From NCBI RefSeq assembly GCF_022113815.1, contig NZ_SGOM01000002.1:124001-188000 (forward strand): a stretch of DNA of 64,000 bases, given 5' to 3'. Source of the DNA: Vibrio cincinnatiensis. GTDB taxonomy: Bacteria > Pseudomonadota > Gammaproteobacteria > Enterobacterales > Vibrionaceae. The translations under genes were made by a program, and so were the position numbers. The notes under the pieces are model-generated. The model worked only from the letters and a program-made list of their open reading frames with translations, was not told the DNA's origin and searched no databases. Shown one piece after another: positions 1 to 8,479 of the stretch; position 1 is the first letter of the stretch; each line of letters opens with the position of its first letter.

Positions 1-46
1 TAACAAAAAGTAAATAATACTGCCTTTTCTTTTTGTTTTTGTTTTT

Positions 47-73
47 GCCACACTCTACGAGTGTGGCTTTTTT
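47..73 (+). terminator. Rho-independent terminator of a gene left of the window
   Basis: A 9-bp perfect stem (47-55 with 59-67, loop TAC) is followed by six T on the + strand. The other strand has no T tract, so it ends a + strand transcript that enters from outside the window. Confidence 0.85.
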
Positions 74-110
74 ATACCTAATAACGGTACGAATCACCAA
101 CAAAAATAGA

Positions 111-392
111 TTACAAATATTCACATAAGTAAGCGGTAGCTTGAGCCACTTGTAGATCAAATGACGACTGACCTGCAACGTCAAATACCTCGCCAGTTTG
201 AAAGGTTACCCAGTCAGCATCCGTATGACGTTTAACTGTCAATGCCCCTTTAACGACTGTCATTCGCTCTGGCGCATCCGTACCAAAGGTATATTCACCA
301 GGAGCCATCACACCAACCGTGATCTGATTTCCATTTTGTTGAAAACCTAAAGATTTTACTGTGCCATCGAAATAGCTATTTTCCTTAATCAT
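111..392 (-). CDS. ppnP: Pyrimidine/purine nucleoside phosphorylase, PpnP (YaiE) family
   Basis: This 93-residue single-domain cupin matches the PpnP/DUF1255 family in length and sequence, including the conserved stretches VGVMAPGEYTFGT and GEVFDVAG. Family knowledge: PpnP enzymes phosphorolyse a broad range of purine and pyrimidine nucleosides to free base and ribose-1-phosphate in the cytoplasm. The ATG is preceded by AAGGAAC at good spacing. The gene stands alone, with a foreign terminator behind it and about 280 bp before the next gene. Family assignment is firm; substrate range is inferred. Confidence 0.9.
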   Translation of the reverse strand: MIKENSYFDGTVKSLGFQQNGNQITVGVMAPGEYTFGTDAPERMTVVKGALTVKRHTDADWVTFQTGEVFDVAGQSSFDLQVAQATAYLCEYL

Positions 393-649
393 TCTTGTTC
401 CTTGTCAAAAATCGTCATCAATGGTGTTGCAAAGGAGCAAACACCATTGCTGTTTTTAACTTAAGTTGATTCTCAGCACAAGGAAATAACACATCGCAAG
501 CAAGAAAAAGAAGCCCATTATCAACCCTCATGGCTGGATAAATATTGAATCTAGATCATACTTTCTATCATCCTTGTTGCGCTTCCCACCCCACTCCTTC
601 ACTCTAAATCAATGGGTAATATCAATATATGCATCAAGGAGTATCAAAA

Positions 650-688
650 ATGAGTCGATTTAACCCTGTACGATGCATCAAAAAATAG
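650..688 (+). other. 12-codon ORF overlapping the start of the DUF2850-like gene
   Basis: ATG at 650 has the best ribosome-binding site in the area (AAGGAG at 636-641) but its frame stops at TAG 686-688, just after a run of six A (680-685). The downstream gene uses the -1 frame relative to it. It may be a translational-coupling leader, a slippage start, or a one-base indel. Confidence 0.35.
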
Positions 689-1161
689 ATGAGAGCATGA
701 TCAAAAAGCGTTATCGAAATTATGGATCCGCATCCAAACAAGTGATGCTGCAAACGGTTTTTTGGCTATTATTGGCCCTTTTGGCATTAATTTTTGCGAT
801 TTTAATCTATTTTAGCTATCAAGATTATGTCCATCCTAAACATGTTTATGGCTCATGGATAGAAATCGGTACTCCAAATCATTTGACAGAAGTGCTCACC
901 TTTAATGAACAAGGCGTCTTTCGTAATGAACGGTTAATCAGTACTCAATTTGCATTTGATGGAAGAAGTATTGAAGTTACAACGGGGGGAGGCATCGCCA
1001 TTTATCAATTATCCGGCACACAACAATCACCACAATTACGCCGAGTTGAGCCATTAATTCCTCATCAACGTTTCATCCGTGAAGGCTACGAACACACGGT
1101 ATCAACCGACCCAACTCCCACTCGTCGGACCGCAGTATCAGAACACTTTAGAGAGCAATAA
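673..1161 (+). CDS. DUF2850-like single-pass membrane protein, unknown function
   Basis: The 162-residue product has one strong membrane segment (about residues 27-49) after a basic N-terminus. A roughly 110-residue extracytoplasmic part follows, with a GSWIEIG motif and predicted beta strands. This resembles the DUF2850 family, which I recall as restricted to Vibrionaceae, and no function is known. The start is uncertain. ATG 673 lacks a ribosome-binding site and ATG 697 has only a weak one, whereas a strong site serves the overlapping 12-codon ORF at 650. The proline/threonine/arginine-rich tail looks disordered. The gene is monocistronic and convergent with the Lon-like protease. Confidence 0.65.
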   Translation: MHQKIDESMIKKRYRNYGSASKQVMLQTVFWLLLALLALIFAILIYFSYQDYVHPKHVYGSWIEIGTPNHLTEVLTFNEQGVFRNERLISTQFAFDGRSIEVTTGGGIAIYQLSGTQQSPQLRRVEPLIPHQRFIREGYEHTVSTDPTPTRRTAVSEHFREQ

Positions 1162-1182
1162 GGCTTCCCGAAAGAAGCCTTA
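1159..1182. terminator. Hairpin between convergent genes
   Basis: A 9-bp perfect inverted repeat (1159-1167 with 1174-1182) begins at the stop codon of the DUF2850-like gene and sits 9 bp from the end of the Lon-like gene. T tracts are poor on both sides, so the terminator call is tentative. Confidence 0.45.
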
Positions 1183-1190
1183 TTGAAGGG

Positions 1191-3551
1191 TTATTTACGT
1201 AATGCGTTCAGTTTCGCCTGAGCTAAACCAAAGATGCTATCGACCGGATAACTGCCATCATCGGTTGCAATGCCGGCGGGTTTTCCTGTAAATAGTTCAA
1301 TGGCTTCCGTGACATGCTCAATCGCCCAAATGTGAAATTCTCCTTTTTCGACCGCTTTTACAATATCGTTGCGTAACATCAAGTTATGCATATTTGAGCG
1401 AGGAATGATCACACCTTGGTTATCATGCCGTCCTTTGATATTGCAGACATCAAAGAAGCCTTCAATTTTCTCATTGACCCCTCCAATAGGCTGAGCTTCA
1501 CCAAACTGGTTCATTGAGCCAGTAATCGCAATATCTTGTCGGTTAGGTTGTTTCGAAAATGCGGAAACAATAGCGCAAAATTCCGCCATACTGGCACTAT
1601 CACCATCCACGCCTCCATACGATTGTTCAAACGTGATGGTAGTAGTGAGTGGTACACGAGCGGTGCGACCAAAGACCGAACTTAAATAAGCCGATAAGAT
1701 CATCACGCCTTTCGAGTGGATACTTCCACCTAAATCAACGCTGCGTTCAATATCAATAATGTCGCCATCACCATAAGAGGTGGTAGCCGTAATACGATTC
1801 GGCGCACCGAAAGCATGGTCACTGGTCGCCAATACGGAGAGTGCATTAACTTGACCAATTGCCGTGCCTTCTGTTTGAATCAAGGTTGTGCCGTTGAGGA
1901 AGGTTTCCATAACGCCTTCTTGCAAGCGATTGACACGCATTTGTTGGTTATTCAATGCTTCTTCAACATGATTTTGTCGAATCATATTCGAGTTGGCTTG
2001 TCTGGCAACGTAGTTTGATTCACGTAATAAATTGGCAATATGAGCCGAATGCAAAGATAATTTATGCTGATCCCCGGTCATCCGTGAACTATGTTCAATG
2101 ATCCGTGCAATGGCTTTTCGGTCACAATGCAGCAAATTATTGTCATGAATAATACTTGAGATAAACCGAGCATAGTGCAGCTCACTCTCTGCCGTTCGTT
2201 TCATCTCATCTTCAAAATCTGCGGTAACACGGAACAGCTCGCTAAATTCAGGATCATAATGAGTCAACAATTCATAAGTTCGATAATCACCAAATAAGAT
2301 GATTTTGACATCTAAAGGAATCGGTTCTGGATCCAAAGAGACGGTCCCCGTTAAGGTGACCTCTTTTTCTAATGAGGTAAAACTTAGCTGACGCGAGCGA
2401 AGTGCCCGTTTGAGCCCATCCCAAACATAGGGTTGCTCTAATACTTTTACTGCATCCATTAACAACACACCGCCATTGGCTTTGTGTAAGCTACCCGCAC
2501 GGATCAGAGAAAAATCGGTAAAAACAGTGCCTTTATACGTCGCCGTTTCAATATAACCAAACAGGGAGTGATAGTTAGGGTTTTCTTCTACCACAACCGG
2601 AAATTGTTTGGATGCTCTACAAACCAACACATTCACTTTGTAGCGACGAGGCAGTTTTTTATCGAGTGCGGCTGTGGCTAATTCTCCTTGCTCGCCGGTG
2701 TCATCGAGAAAAATATCTACATTCTCAACAATATCTTTCTGTAACTCCGTCAAATAGGTTTTGATTTCTGGGTACTTGGAATAGTCTTGTTTGAGCTGTT
2801 TAATAAAATGGCTGATCACATCTAATGTGACATCATCATTCAATTTCTTGATTTTTTCACTGTATGCTTCTTCCCATTCCGTCAACTGACGAACCATATT
2901 TCTTAGGCTAACTTCCAGTTCATCAATCGTTTGGGCAAAGTATTCTTGCTCTTTCTTACTTAATGCATCAAACGTTTCTTCGGTATGCATCTCTTCGCCA
3001 TTCATGGCAACGAACTGGTAATCACCTTGTGTTGTAATAGTTAGGCTAATATCCCGTTCTTTTGCTCGGCGAGTAATCTCTTCCAACTCATGCTGCTGCT
3101 TCTGTGCTAACTGATTTTTCAACCGATCTGCACGGCTAAAATAAAGTTCATTATCAAAAGCCAAGGGTATGGCATTCATCAATTTTGCCATTAATTTTTC
3201 AATATCTTGCCGAAATTGTTGACCAACACCAGATGGAAGCTTTAACACCCGAGGGGTACGAATGTCATCAAAATTCGCGACATAGCACCAATCAAACAAC
3301 TCGGTGTTTTCATGCTGATGTCGATTGAGATAACGAAGAATCATGGTTCTTTTGCCAAGCCCATTACGCCCAATGGCGTAAATGTTATAGCCTTTCTCTT
3401 TGATGGACATGGCAAACTCAACCGCTTTTTGGGCACGTTCTTGACCAACAATCTCATCAATGGGAGCCAATTCTTTGGTTGATTTACATGGCAGTTTTTC
3501 TAATGTTGCAACGTGATAGAGCTGTTCAACACTCAAATTTTGAATTGCCAT
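1191..3551 (-). CDS. Lon-like ATP-dependent protease (AAA+ plus S16 peptidase)
   Basis: This 786-residue cytoplasmic protease combines an AAA+ ATPase with a C-terminal Lon (S16) protease domain. Visible motifs are a Walker A-like GRNGLGKRT at 61-69, a Walker B GGVLLMDA near 360-367 (Asp366), and the Lon catalytic dyad Ser652 (in DGDSAS) and Lys695 (in GGVNEK). A long, charged, probably coiled-coil insert fills about 140-280. There is no N-terminal Lon substrate domain, which separates it from LonA and puts it with the YcbZ/LonB-like group. Pseudomonas AsrA, linked to aminoglycoside stress, is a possible relative (from memory). Likely role: turnover of specific or damaged proteins. Arg68 replaces the usual Thr/Ser after the Walker lysine. 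An A/G-rich sequence (AAGGAGGGAG) precedes the ATG. Confidence 0.88.
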   Translation of the reverse strand: MAIQNLSVEQLYHVATLEKLPCKSTKELAPIDEIVGQERAQKAVEFAMSIKEKGYNIYAIGRNGLGKRTMILRYLNRHQHENTELFDWCYVANFDDIRTPRVLKLPSGVGQQFRQDIEKLMAKLMNAIPLAFDNELYFSRADRLKNQLAQKQQHELEEITRRAKERDISLTITTQGDYQFVAMNGEEMHTEETFDALSKKEQEYFAQTIDELEVSLRNMVRQLTEWEEAYSEKIKKLNDDVTLDVISHFIKQLKQDYSKYPEIKTYLTELQKDIVENVDIFLDDTGEQGELATAALDKKLPRRYKVNVLVCRASKQFPVVVEENPNYHSLFGYIETATYKGTVFTDFSLIRAGSLHKANGGVLLMDAVKVLEQPYVWDGLKRALRSRQLSFTSLEKEVTLTGTVSLDPEPIPLDVKIILFGDYRTYELLTHYDPEFSELFRVTADFEDEMKRTAESELHYARFISSIIHDNNLLHCDRKAIARIIEHSSRMTGDQHKLSLHSAHIANLLRESNYVARQANSNMIRQNHVEEALNNQQMRVNRLQEGVMETFLNGTTLIQTEGTAIGQVNALSVLATSDHAFGAPNRITATTSYGDGDIIDIERSVDLGGSIHSKGVMILSAYLSSVFGRTARVPLTTTITFEQSYGGVDGDSASMAEFCAIVSAFSKQPNRQDIAITGSMNQFGEAQPIGGVNEKIEGFFDVCNIKGRHDNQGVIIPRSNMHNLMLRNDIVKAVEKGEFHIWAIEHVTEAIELFTGKPAGIATDDGSYPVDSIFGLAQAKLNALRK

Positions 3552-3913
3552 ACTCCCTCCTTATCTTTTTTATGATTGTTATACACCCTAATGCTTTAAA
3601 AAAAGCCGTTATATCACGGTGGGTGGATATTTAATGATGTCTTACTAAAAAATTAGCGTTTAACCATGTCGTGAGTTCTGCGTTGCTAGCCACTCATTTG
3701 TAGTCATATTTCTTGTAGCATCGCTACGCCTTACGTTCCTTTGTAGCTCAAGTGTAGAAGAAAAGCACAACCTTTTTAGTGACTTAGTACTAATTCACAG
3801 CCAAGCGGGCAAATAACCAGCAATACACTGCGCCAAACAATAAATGATAACTAGTTGCATTTGGGAATGTATTGCATTTAAATATCAAAAGCTCACACTC
3901 GCTCGGAGTCAAT
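3552..3913. other. Intergenic region with no recognised element
   Basis: 362 bp between the Lon-like gene and the next + strand gene. It must hold the protease promoter (minus strand) and a + strand promoter. I see no strong hairpin, repeat or small ORF with a ribosome-binding site. Confidence 0.5.
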
Positions 3914-4408
3914 ATGAACTTAAAACAGTGCTGGAACCATTACCTCAAAGCGGAACAATTACTGGCTCAAGGTCATTGGCCTGAAGCTCACTATTTACTA
4001 ACGGACGTTTTACACCACCTACCTAAACATTTGTATAATGCTGCCCAAAGCGAACAAACCCGACCGTGTCAACTGATTTGTCTTATTACAGGGTTGAAAG
4101 AAAGTGCCGTCTATCAGTCCGGCATACTCTGTACCATGGGACAAGATAAACATGCTTATCAAGCCCTTAACCAAACTTATGCCCTCTTACAATTTATCTC
4201 TATAGAAGGTACGGATCTCATTCGATCGGTGGCAAAGGTTCTCAACAAACACAACAATGAGTTACTTGGGCATATTCATCAATTTTGCCATAACCAACGA
4301 AGTGCCTCTTGGCAGCTTGAATATCAGGATCTAGAAAAAGCTCATCAATATTTTACCCAACTAAAATACTCTCAAGGACAACCTTGTGATACCCCTGTCT
4401 TGAATTAA
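3914..4408 (+). CDS. Helical, TPR-like protein of unknown function
   Basis: I do not recognise a named family. ATG 3914 is chosen because GGAG precedes it at ideal spacing; the longer frame starts at a TTG (3872) with no site. The 164-residue product has no signal peptide or membrane segment. It is almost all helical, with a tetratricopeptide-like start (YLKAEQLLAQGHWPEAHYLL) suggesting a small alpha-solenoid for protein contacts. It contains four Cys and many His residues but no clear metal motif. It ends 10 bp from the convergent LysR gene without a clear terminator. Role unknown. Confidence 0.65.
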   Translation: MNLKQCWNHYLKAEQLLAQGHWPEAHYLLTDVLHHLPKHLYNAAQSEQTRPCQLICLITGLKESAVYQSGILCTMGQDKHAYQALNQTYALLQFISIEGTDLIRSVAKVLNKHNNELLGHIHQFCHNQRSASWQLEYQDLEKAHQYFTQLKYSQGQPCDTPVLN

Positions 4409-4418
4409 ATTGCTGAGC

Positions 4419-5321
4419 CTAAAAATAGTGCGCTATGGTTAAATAGCGTTGACGAATATGCTCTATTAATAGACGAACTTTATTGGGTGGTTGACGTGTA
4501 AAAGGATAAACAGCATAGATCCCCAACCTTTTTCCAACTTGTTGAGGGAAAATATCCACCAATTCACCATTACGAAAATCATGGTAGACCAAACAGCGAG
4601 GCACATAAGCTATACCATGTCCACCTAATGCCGCTTTACGAAGGGCAGTCGCGTTATCGGTGGAAAAGGTTCCAGAGACGGTGACAATATAATTACCTTT
4701 CTGCCCCTTAAATTCCCACTCACAGGCTCCCGTGGTTTGATAGGCATACTGCAAGCAGTTGTGATTGACCAGATCTTCCGGTTTTTTCGGTTTACCATTC
4801 CGAACTAAATAGAGAGGAGAAGCACACACCACCCACTGAGAATCGAGAATATGCCGAGCAATTAGGCTAGAGTCTTCTAAATATCCGGTACGAATGACTA
4901 AATCAAACCCGCCTTCAACCAAATCCACAAACCGATTATCCAATGACATGTCCACCGTTAAGCCTGGATGTTGATTACAAAACTCGGCTACCGCATCGGC
5001 TAAAATCAGATCCCCTGAAATCGTCGGCACAGACATTTTTATGTGGCCGCTGATCCGCTCACCAAATCCAGACACCGCATCTATCGCCTCTTGCGTGGCT
5101 TGCTTCACATTTTTTGCACTCGCTAATAAGGCCTTTCCTGCCTCAGTAAGGGTTAATTTACGCGTTGTTCGATATAATAATTGGACACCAAGTTCTTCTT
5201 CTAACCGTGCCAACCTCTTGCTAACCACTGAATTTGTAAGACTATTTTGCTCAGCTACTTTACTAAAACTTCCCAGTTCAACCACCTGAGAGAATAAGAT
5301 TAAATCGTCTGCGCGCATCAT
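4419..5321 (-). CDS. LysR-family regulator, probably of the lactate genes
   Basis: The 300-residue product has a winged helix-turn-helix at about 1-60 (FSKVAEQNSLTNSVVSKRLARLEEEL) and a LysR substrate-binding fold from about 88 to the end, of the type seen in the AaeR/DmlR-like subgroup. It is divergent from lldP, with about 200 bp between the starts, the usual arrangement for a LysR activator or repressor of its neighbour. V. cholerae has a LysR gene in the same place (from memory). The likely effector is lactate or a related 2-hydroxy acid, by inference from context. Two adjacent ATGs (5321, 5318) both lack a strong ribosome-binding site. Confidence 0.85.
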   Translation of the reverse strand: MMRADDLILFSQVVELGSFSKVAEQNSLTNSVVSKRLARLEEELGVQLLYRTTRKLTLTEAGKALLASAKNVKQATQEAIDAVSGFGERISGHIKMSVPTISGDLILADAVAEFCNQHPGLTVDMSLDNRFVDLVEGGFDLVIRTGYLEDSSLIARHILDSQWVVCASPLYLVRNGKPKKPEDLVNHNCLQYAYQTTGACEWEFKGQKGNYIVTVSGTFSTDNATALRKAALGGHGIAYVPRCLVYHDFRNGELVDIFPQQVGKRLGIYAVYPFTRQPPNKVRLLIEHIRQRYLTIAHYF

Positions 5322-5435
5322 ATTATGTCACTTTTGGAACTAATTATTTTCATTATTTCCCTATATCATCAAAAAATAAAGGGTTAAGTTTACCACTCAT
5401 TAACAAACGAATTACAAATAAAAATAACTAACCCG

Positions 5436-5456
5436 AACTCGTTAATCTTAACTCGT
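5436..5456. promoter_or_regulatory. Possible LysR-type operator between LysR gene and lldP
   Basis: The divergent intergenic region carries a 5-2-5 palindrome GTTAATCTTAAC (5441-5452) flanked by a direct repeat AACTCGT (5436-5442 and 5450-5456). Dyads of this kind are typical LysR contact sites, but the assignment rests on position alone. Confidence 0.35.
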
Positions 5457-5518
5457 ACCCTACCGCACGTGTTAAGCCACCACTTTCGGTGAAGAGTTCA
5501 AGGACAAGGATGTATCCT

Positions 5519-7213
5519 ATGAGTGACACCCTACTCGCGCTAATTGCGTTTTCACCGATCGTGCTCGCCGCGATCCTCTTGGTGGGCTTAAATTGGCCTG
5601 CCAAAAAAGCCATGCCCGTCGCTTTTCTATTAACGGTTGCCATCGCTCTACTCTTTTGGGATATGTCAGCCATTCGTGTGCTGGCATCAATACTTCAAGG
5701 TTTAGGAATCACCGTTTCCGTATTGTGGATTGTGTTTGGTGCCATCTTTTTGCTGAACACCCTGAAACATACGGGAGCCATCACTACGATTCGTAATGGT
5801 TTTACTGATATTTCACCCGACCGCCGAGTTCAAGCGATCATTATTGCTTGGTGTTTTGGCTCATTTATCGAAGGGGCTTCTGGATTTGGAACTCCCGCCG
5901 CCATTGCCGCTCCACTTCTTGTCGCCATTGGCTTTCCGGCATTGGCAGCGGTATTAATGGGCATGATGATTCAATCCACCCCCGTCTCCTTTGGTGCAGT
6001 GGGAACACCGATTATCGTTGGGGTTAACCGAGGGCTTGATACACATAATATCAGTGAGTCACTGGTTGCTAACGGCTCAAACTGGGATGTTTATTTACAA
6101 CAGATCACCTCTGGTGTTGCGCTTACCCATGCTGTCGTAGGAATTTTCATGCCCGTTCTGATGGCGATGATGCTGACCCGCTTTTTCGGCAAAAGTCGGA
6201 GCTGGACCGAAGGGTTAGATATTTTACCTTTTGCCCTATTCGCAGGACTCGCATTTACTCTGCCTTATGCATTAACTGGCGTTTTGTTAGGAGCGGAATT
6301 TCCTTCTTTAATGGGGGGACTTATCAGTTTAGCCGTGGTGATCACTGCCGCTAAAAAAGGCTTCTTAATTCCGAAAAGTACTTGGCGTTTTCAACCAGAA
6401 AACGAGTGGCCTACAGAGTGGCTGGGGTCATTAAAAATGAACTTAGATGACCTAAAAACAAAACCCATGAGTTTAACCCTAGCGTGGACGCCTTATGTGC
6501 TGTTAGCCGTCATTCTGGTTGCTAGTCGAGTGAGTCAAACGTTTAAAGCGATGCTGCTCAGTGTACAGCTCAGCTTTAATAACATCTTAGGCGAAGCCGG
6601 AGTGAGCACATCCATTGATCCTCTTTATCTTCCTAGCGGCATCTTAGTGTTTGTCGCCATTTTAGCCGTACTGATACAGTCTCGTCGTTTTACACCAATG
6701 AAAAAGGCGCTGGGAGAGTCAACCAAAACCTTAATTGGTGCAGGCTTTGTCTTAGTCTTTACCATTCCCATGGTCCGTATTTTTATTAATTCAGGCGTTA
6801 ATGGTGCAGATCTTGCCAGTATGCCCGTTACCACCGCTAATTTTGCGGCTGACCTAGTGGGACAAGCCTTTCCCGCCTTAAGTGCTACGGTCGGCGCACT
6901 AGGTGCTTTTATTGCAGGCTCCAACACGGTTTCCAATATGATGTTCAGTCAATTTCAGTTTGAAGTTGCCCAAACCTTAAATATTTCAACCGTTATGGTT
7001 ATTGCACTCCAAGCCGTTGGGGCTGCGGCAGGAAATATGATTGCGATCCACAATGTGGTAGCCGCCTCTGCAACCGTCGGTTTACTGGGTCGCGAAGGTG
7101 CCACATTGCGCAAAACCATTATCCCAACCTTTTACTACCTCGTTGCCACCGCCATTATTGGTATGGTGATGATTTATGGCGTTAATTTTTCTGATGTGTT
7201 GATGACGTCTTAA
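5519..7213 (+). CDS. lldP: L-lactate permease
   Basis: This lactate:proton symporter of the inner membrane (LctP family) takes up L- and D-lactate, and often glycolate. The 564-residue product is almost entirely hydrophobic, with at least 12 membrane segments. It has family signatures such as [20 protein letters not shown] in the first half and an [11 protein letters not shown] stretch near the end. Three in-frame starts exist: GTG 5489, ATG 5510 and ATG 5519. The last is preferred because AAGGA lies 8 nt upstream and the protein then begins like other LldP proteins ([14 protein letters not shown]). It is the first gene of the lldP-lldD-dld unit. Confidence 0.93.
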   Translation: MSDTLLALIAFSPIVLAAILLVGLNWPAKKAMPVAFLLTVAIALLFWDMSAIRVLASILQGLGITVSVLWIVFGAIFLLNTLKHTGAITTIRNGFTDISPDRRVQAIIIAWCFGSFIEGASGFGTPAAIAAPLLVAIGFPALAAVLMGMMIQSTPVSFGAVGTPIIVGVNRGLDTHNISESLVANGSNWDVYLQQITSGVALTHAVVGIFMPVLMAMMLTRFFGKSRSWTEGLDILPFALFAGLAFTLPYALTGVLLGAEFPSLMGGLISLAVVITAAKKGFLIPKSTWRFQPENEWPTEWLGSLKMNLDDLKTKPMSLTLAWTPYVLLAVILVASRVSQTFKAMLLSVQLSFNNILGEAGVSTSIDPLYLPSGILVFVAILAVLIQSRRFTPMKKALGESTKTLIGAGFVLVFTIPMVRIFINSGVNGADLASMPVTTANFAADLVGQAFPALSATVGALGAFIAGSNTVSNMMFSQFQFEVAQTLNISTVMVIALQAVGAAAGNMIAIHNVVAASATVGLLGREGATLRKTIIPTFYYLVATAIIGMVMIYGVNFSDVLMTS

Positions 7214-7324
7214 TATTTTTTTGTTGGCCATAAACCACAGGAGGCACGGATTCTTGTCTTCTGTGGAAAAGGAGCCAACCTGCATAGGTTTAATCTACTG
7301 ATACTGATTATAAGGATAGATGTC

Positions 7325-8470
7325 ATGATCATTTCCGCTGCGACTGATTTTCGAGCGGCTGCCAAAGCTAAATTACCCCCTTTTCTTTTCCACTATATCG
7401 ATGGGGGTTCCTACAGTGAACATACCCTACACCGTAATACCGCAGACTTAGCCGATATTGCCCTACGTCAACGTGTATTAAATGATATGTCTGAGCTTGA
7501 TCTAAAAACAGAGCTGTTCGGCGAATCGCTTGCCATGCCCATCGCCTTAGCACCTGTGGGATTAACCGGAATGTATGCCCGACGAGGGGAAGTGCAAGCG
7601 GCACAAGCGGCGGATAATAAAGGCATTCCTTTTACCTTATCCACCGTTTCTGTCTGTCCAATAGAAGAAGTGGCTCCTGCTCTGTCACGCCCAATGTGGT
7701 TTCAGCTTTACGTATTAAAAGATCGCGGCTTTATGAAAAATGTGCTCGAACGTGCGAAAGCCGCCGGAGTTACAACCCTAGTGTTTACCGTGGATATGCC
7801 CGTCCCCGGGGCTCGTTATCGAGATAGGCATTCAGGTATGAGTGGTCCTAATGCCGCAGCCAAGCGGATCATACAAGCCATGATGCACCCCAGTTGGGCT
7901 TGGGATGTCGGTTTGTGGGGAAAACCGCACGATCTGGGTAATATCTCTACCTATCGTGGGACACCTACAAAACTTGAAGACTATATCGGTTGGCTTGGCG
8001 CAAATTTTGACCCATCAATTAGCTGGAAAGATCTGGAATGGATCCGAGATTTTTGGGAGGGTCCTATGATTATCAAAGGCATATTGGATACACAAGATGC
8101 CAAAGATGCTGTGCGCTTTGGGGCTGATGGTATTGTGGTATCCAACCATGGTGGACGCCAATTAGATGGTGTGCTTTCGACCGCTCGCGCCCTGCCTGAG
8201 ATCGCCAATGCTGTCAAAGGCGAACTCAAAATTCTTGTAGACTCTGGAATTCGTACCGGGCTGGATGTGGTCAGAATGCTGGCTTTAGGTGCTGATTGTA
8301 CCTTGCTTGGTCGAGCTTTTGCCTATGCGTTAGCCGCAAAAGGGCAAGCCGGTGTCGAGCAGTTACTCGATTTATTTGAACAAGAAATGCGCGTAGCAAT
8401 GACCTTAACTGGCGCAAAAAATATTCATGATTTATCTCATGATTCATTGGTTCAACGTTTAATCCAGTAA
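7325..8470 (+). CDS. lldD: L-lactate dehydrogenase (quinone), FMN-dependent
   Basis: The enzyme oxidises L-lactate to pyruvate and passes electrons to quinone at the inner membrane. The 381-residue sequence is full length for the FMN alpha-hydroxy-acid dehydrogenase family. The catalytic His275 lies in [10 protein letters not shown] with the substrate arginine Arg278. The FMN region includes LAPVGLTG (about 76-82) and VDSGIRTG (about 305-312). A ribosome-binding site AAGGA precedes the ATG. It follows lldP by 111 bp and precedes the D-lactate enzyme by 9 bp, so the operon handles both enantiomers. Confidence 0.95.
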   Translation: MIISAATDFRAAAKAKLPPFLFHYIDGGSYSEHTLHRNTADLADIALRQRVLNDMSELDLKTELFGESLAMPIALAPVGLTGMYARRGEVQAAQAADNKGIPFTLSTVSVCPIEEVAPALSRPMWFQLYVLKDRGFMKNVLERAKAAGVTTLVFTVDMPVPGARYRDRHSGMSGPNAAAKRIIQAMMHPSWAWDVGLWGKPHDLGNISTYRGTPTKLEDYIGWLGANFDPSISWKDLEWIRDFWEGPMIIKGILDTQDAKDAVRFGADGIVVSNHGGRQLDGVLSTARALPEIANAVKGELKILVDSGIRTGLDVVRMLALGADCTLLGRAFAYALAAKGQAGVEQLLDLFEQEMRVAMTLTGAKNIHDLSHDSLVQRLIQ

Positions 8471-8479
8471 GGGCATATT

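Noticed and set aside
3640..3780. Repeat-like TGTAG/CGCTACG motifs after the Lon-like gene
   Set aside because: The matches are short, irregular and not paired into a stable hairpin or a repeated unit.
3872..3913. TTG-initiated N-terminal extension of the TPR-like protein
   Set aside because: No ribosome-binding site at 3872, while ATG 3914 has GGAG at ideal spacing.
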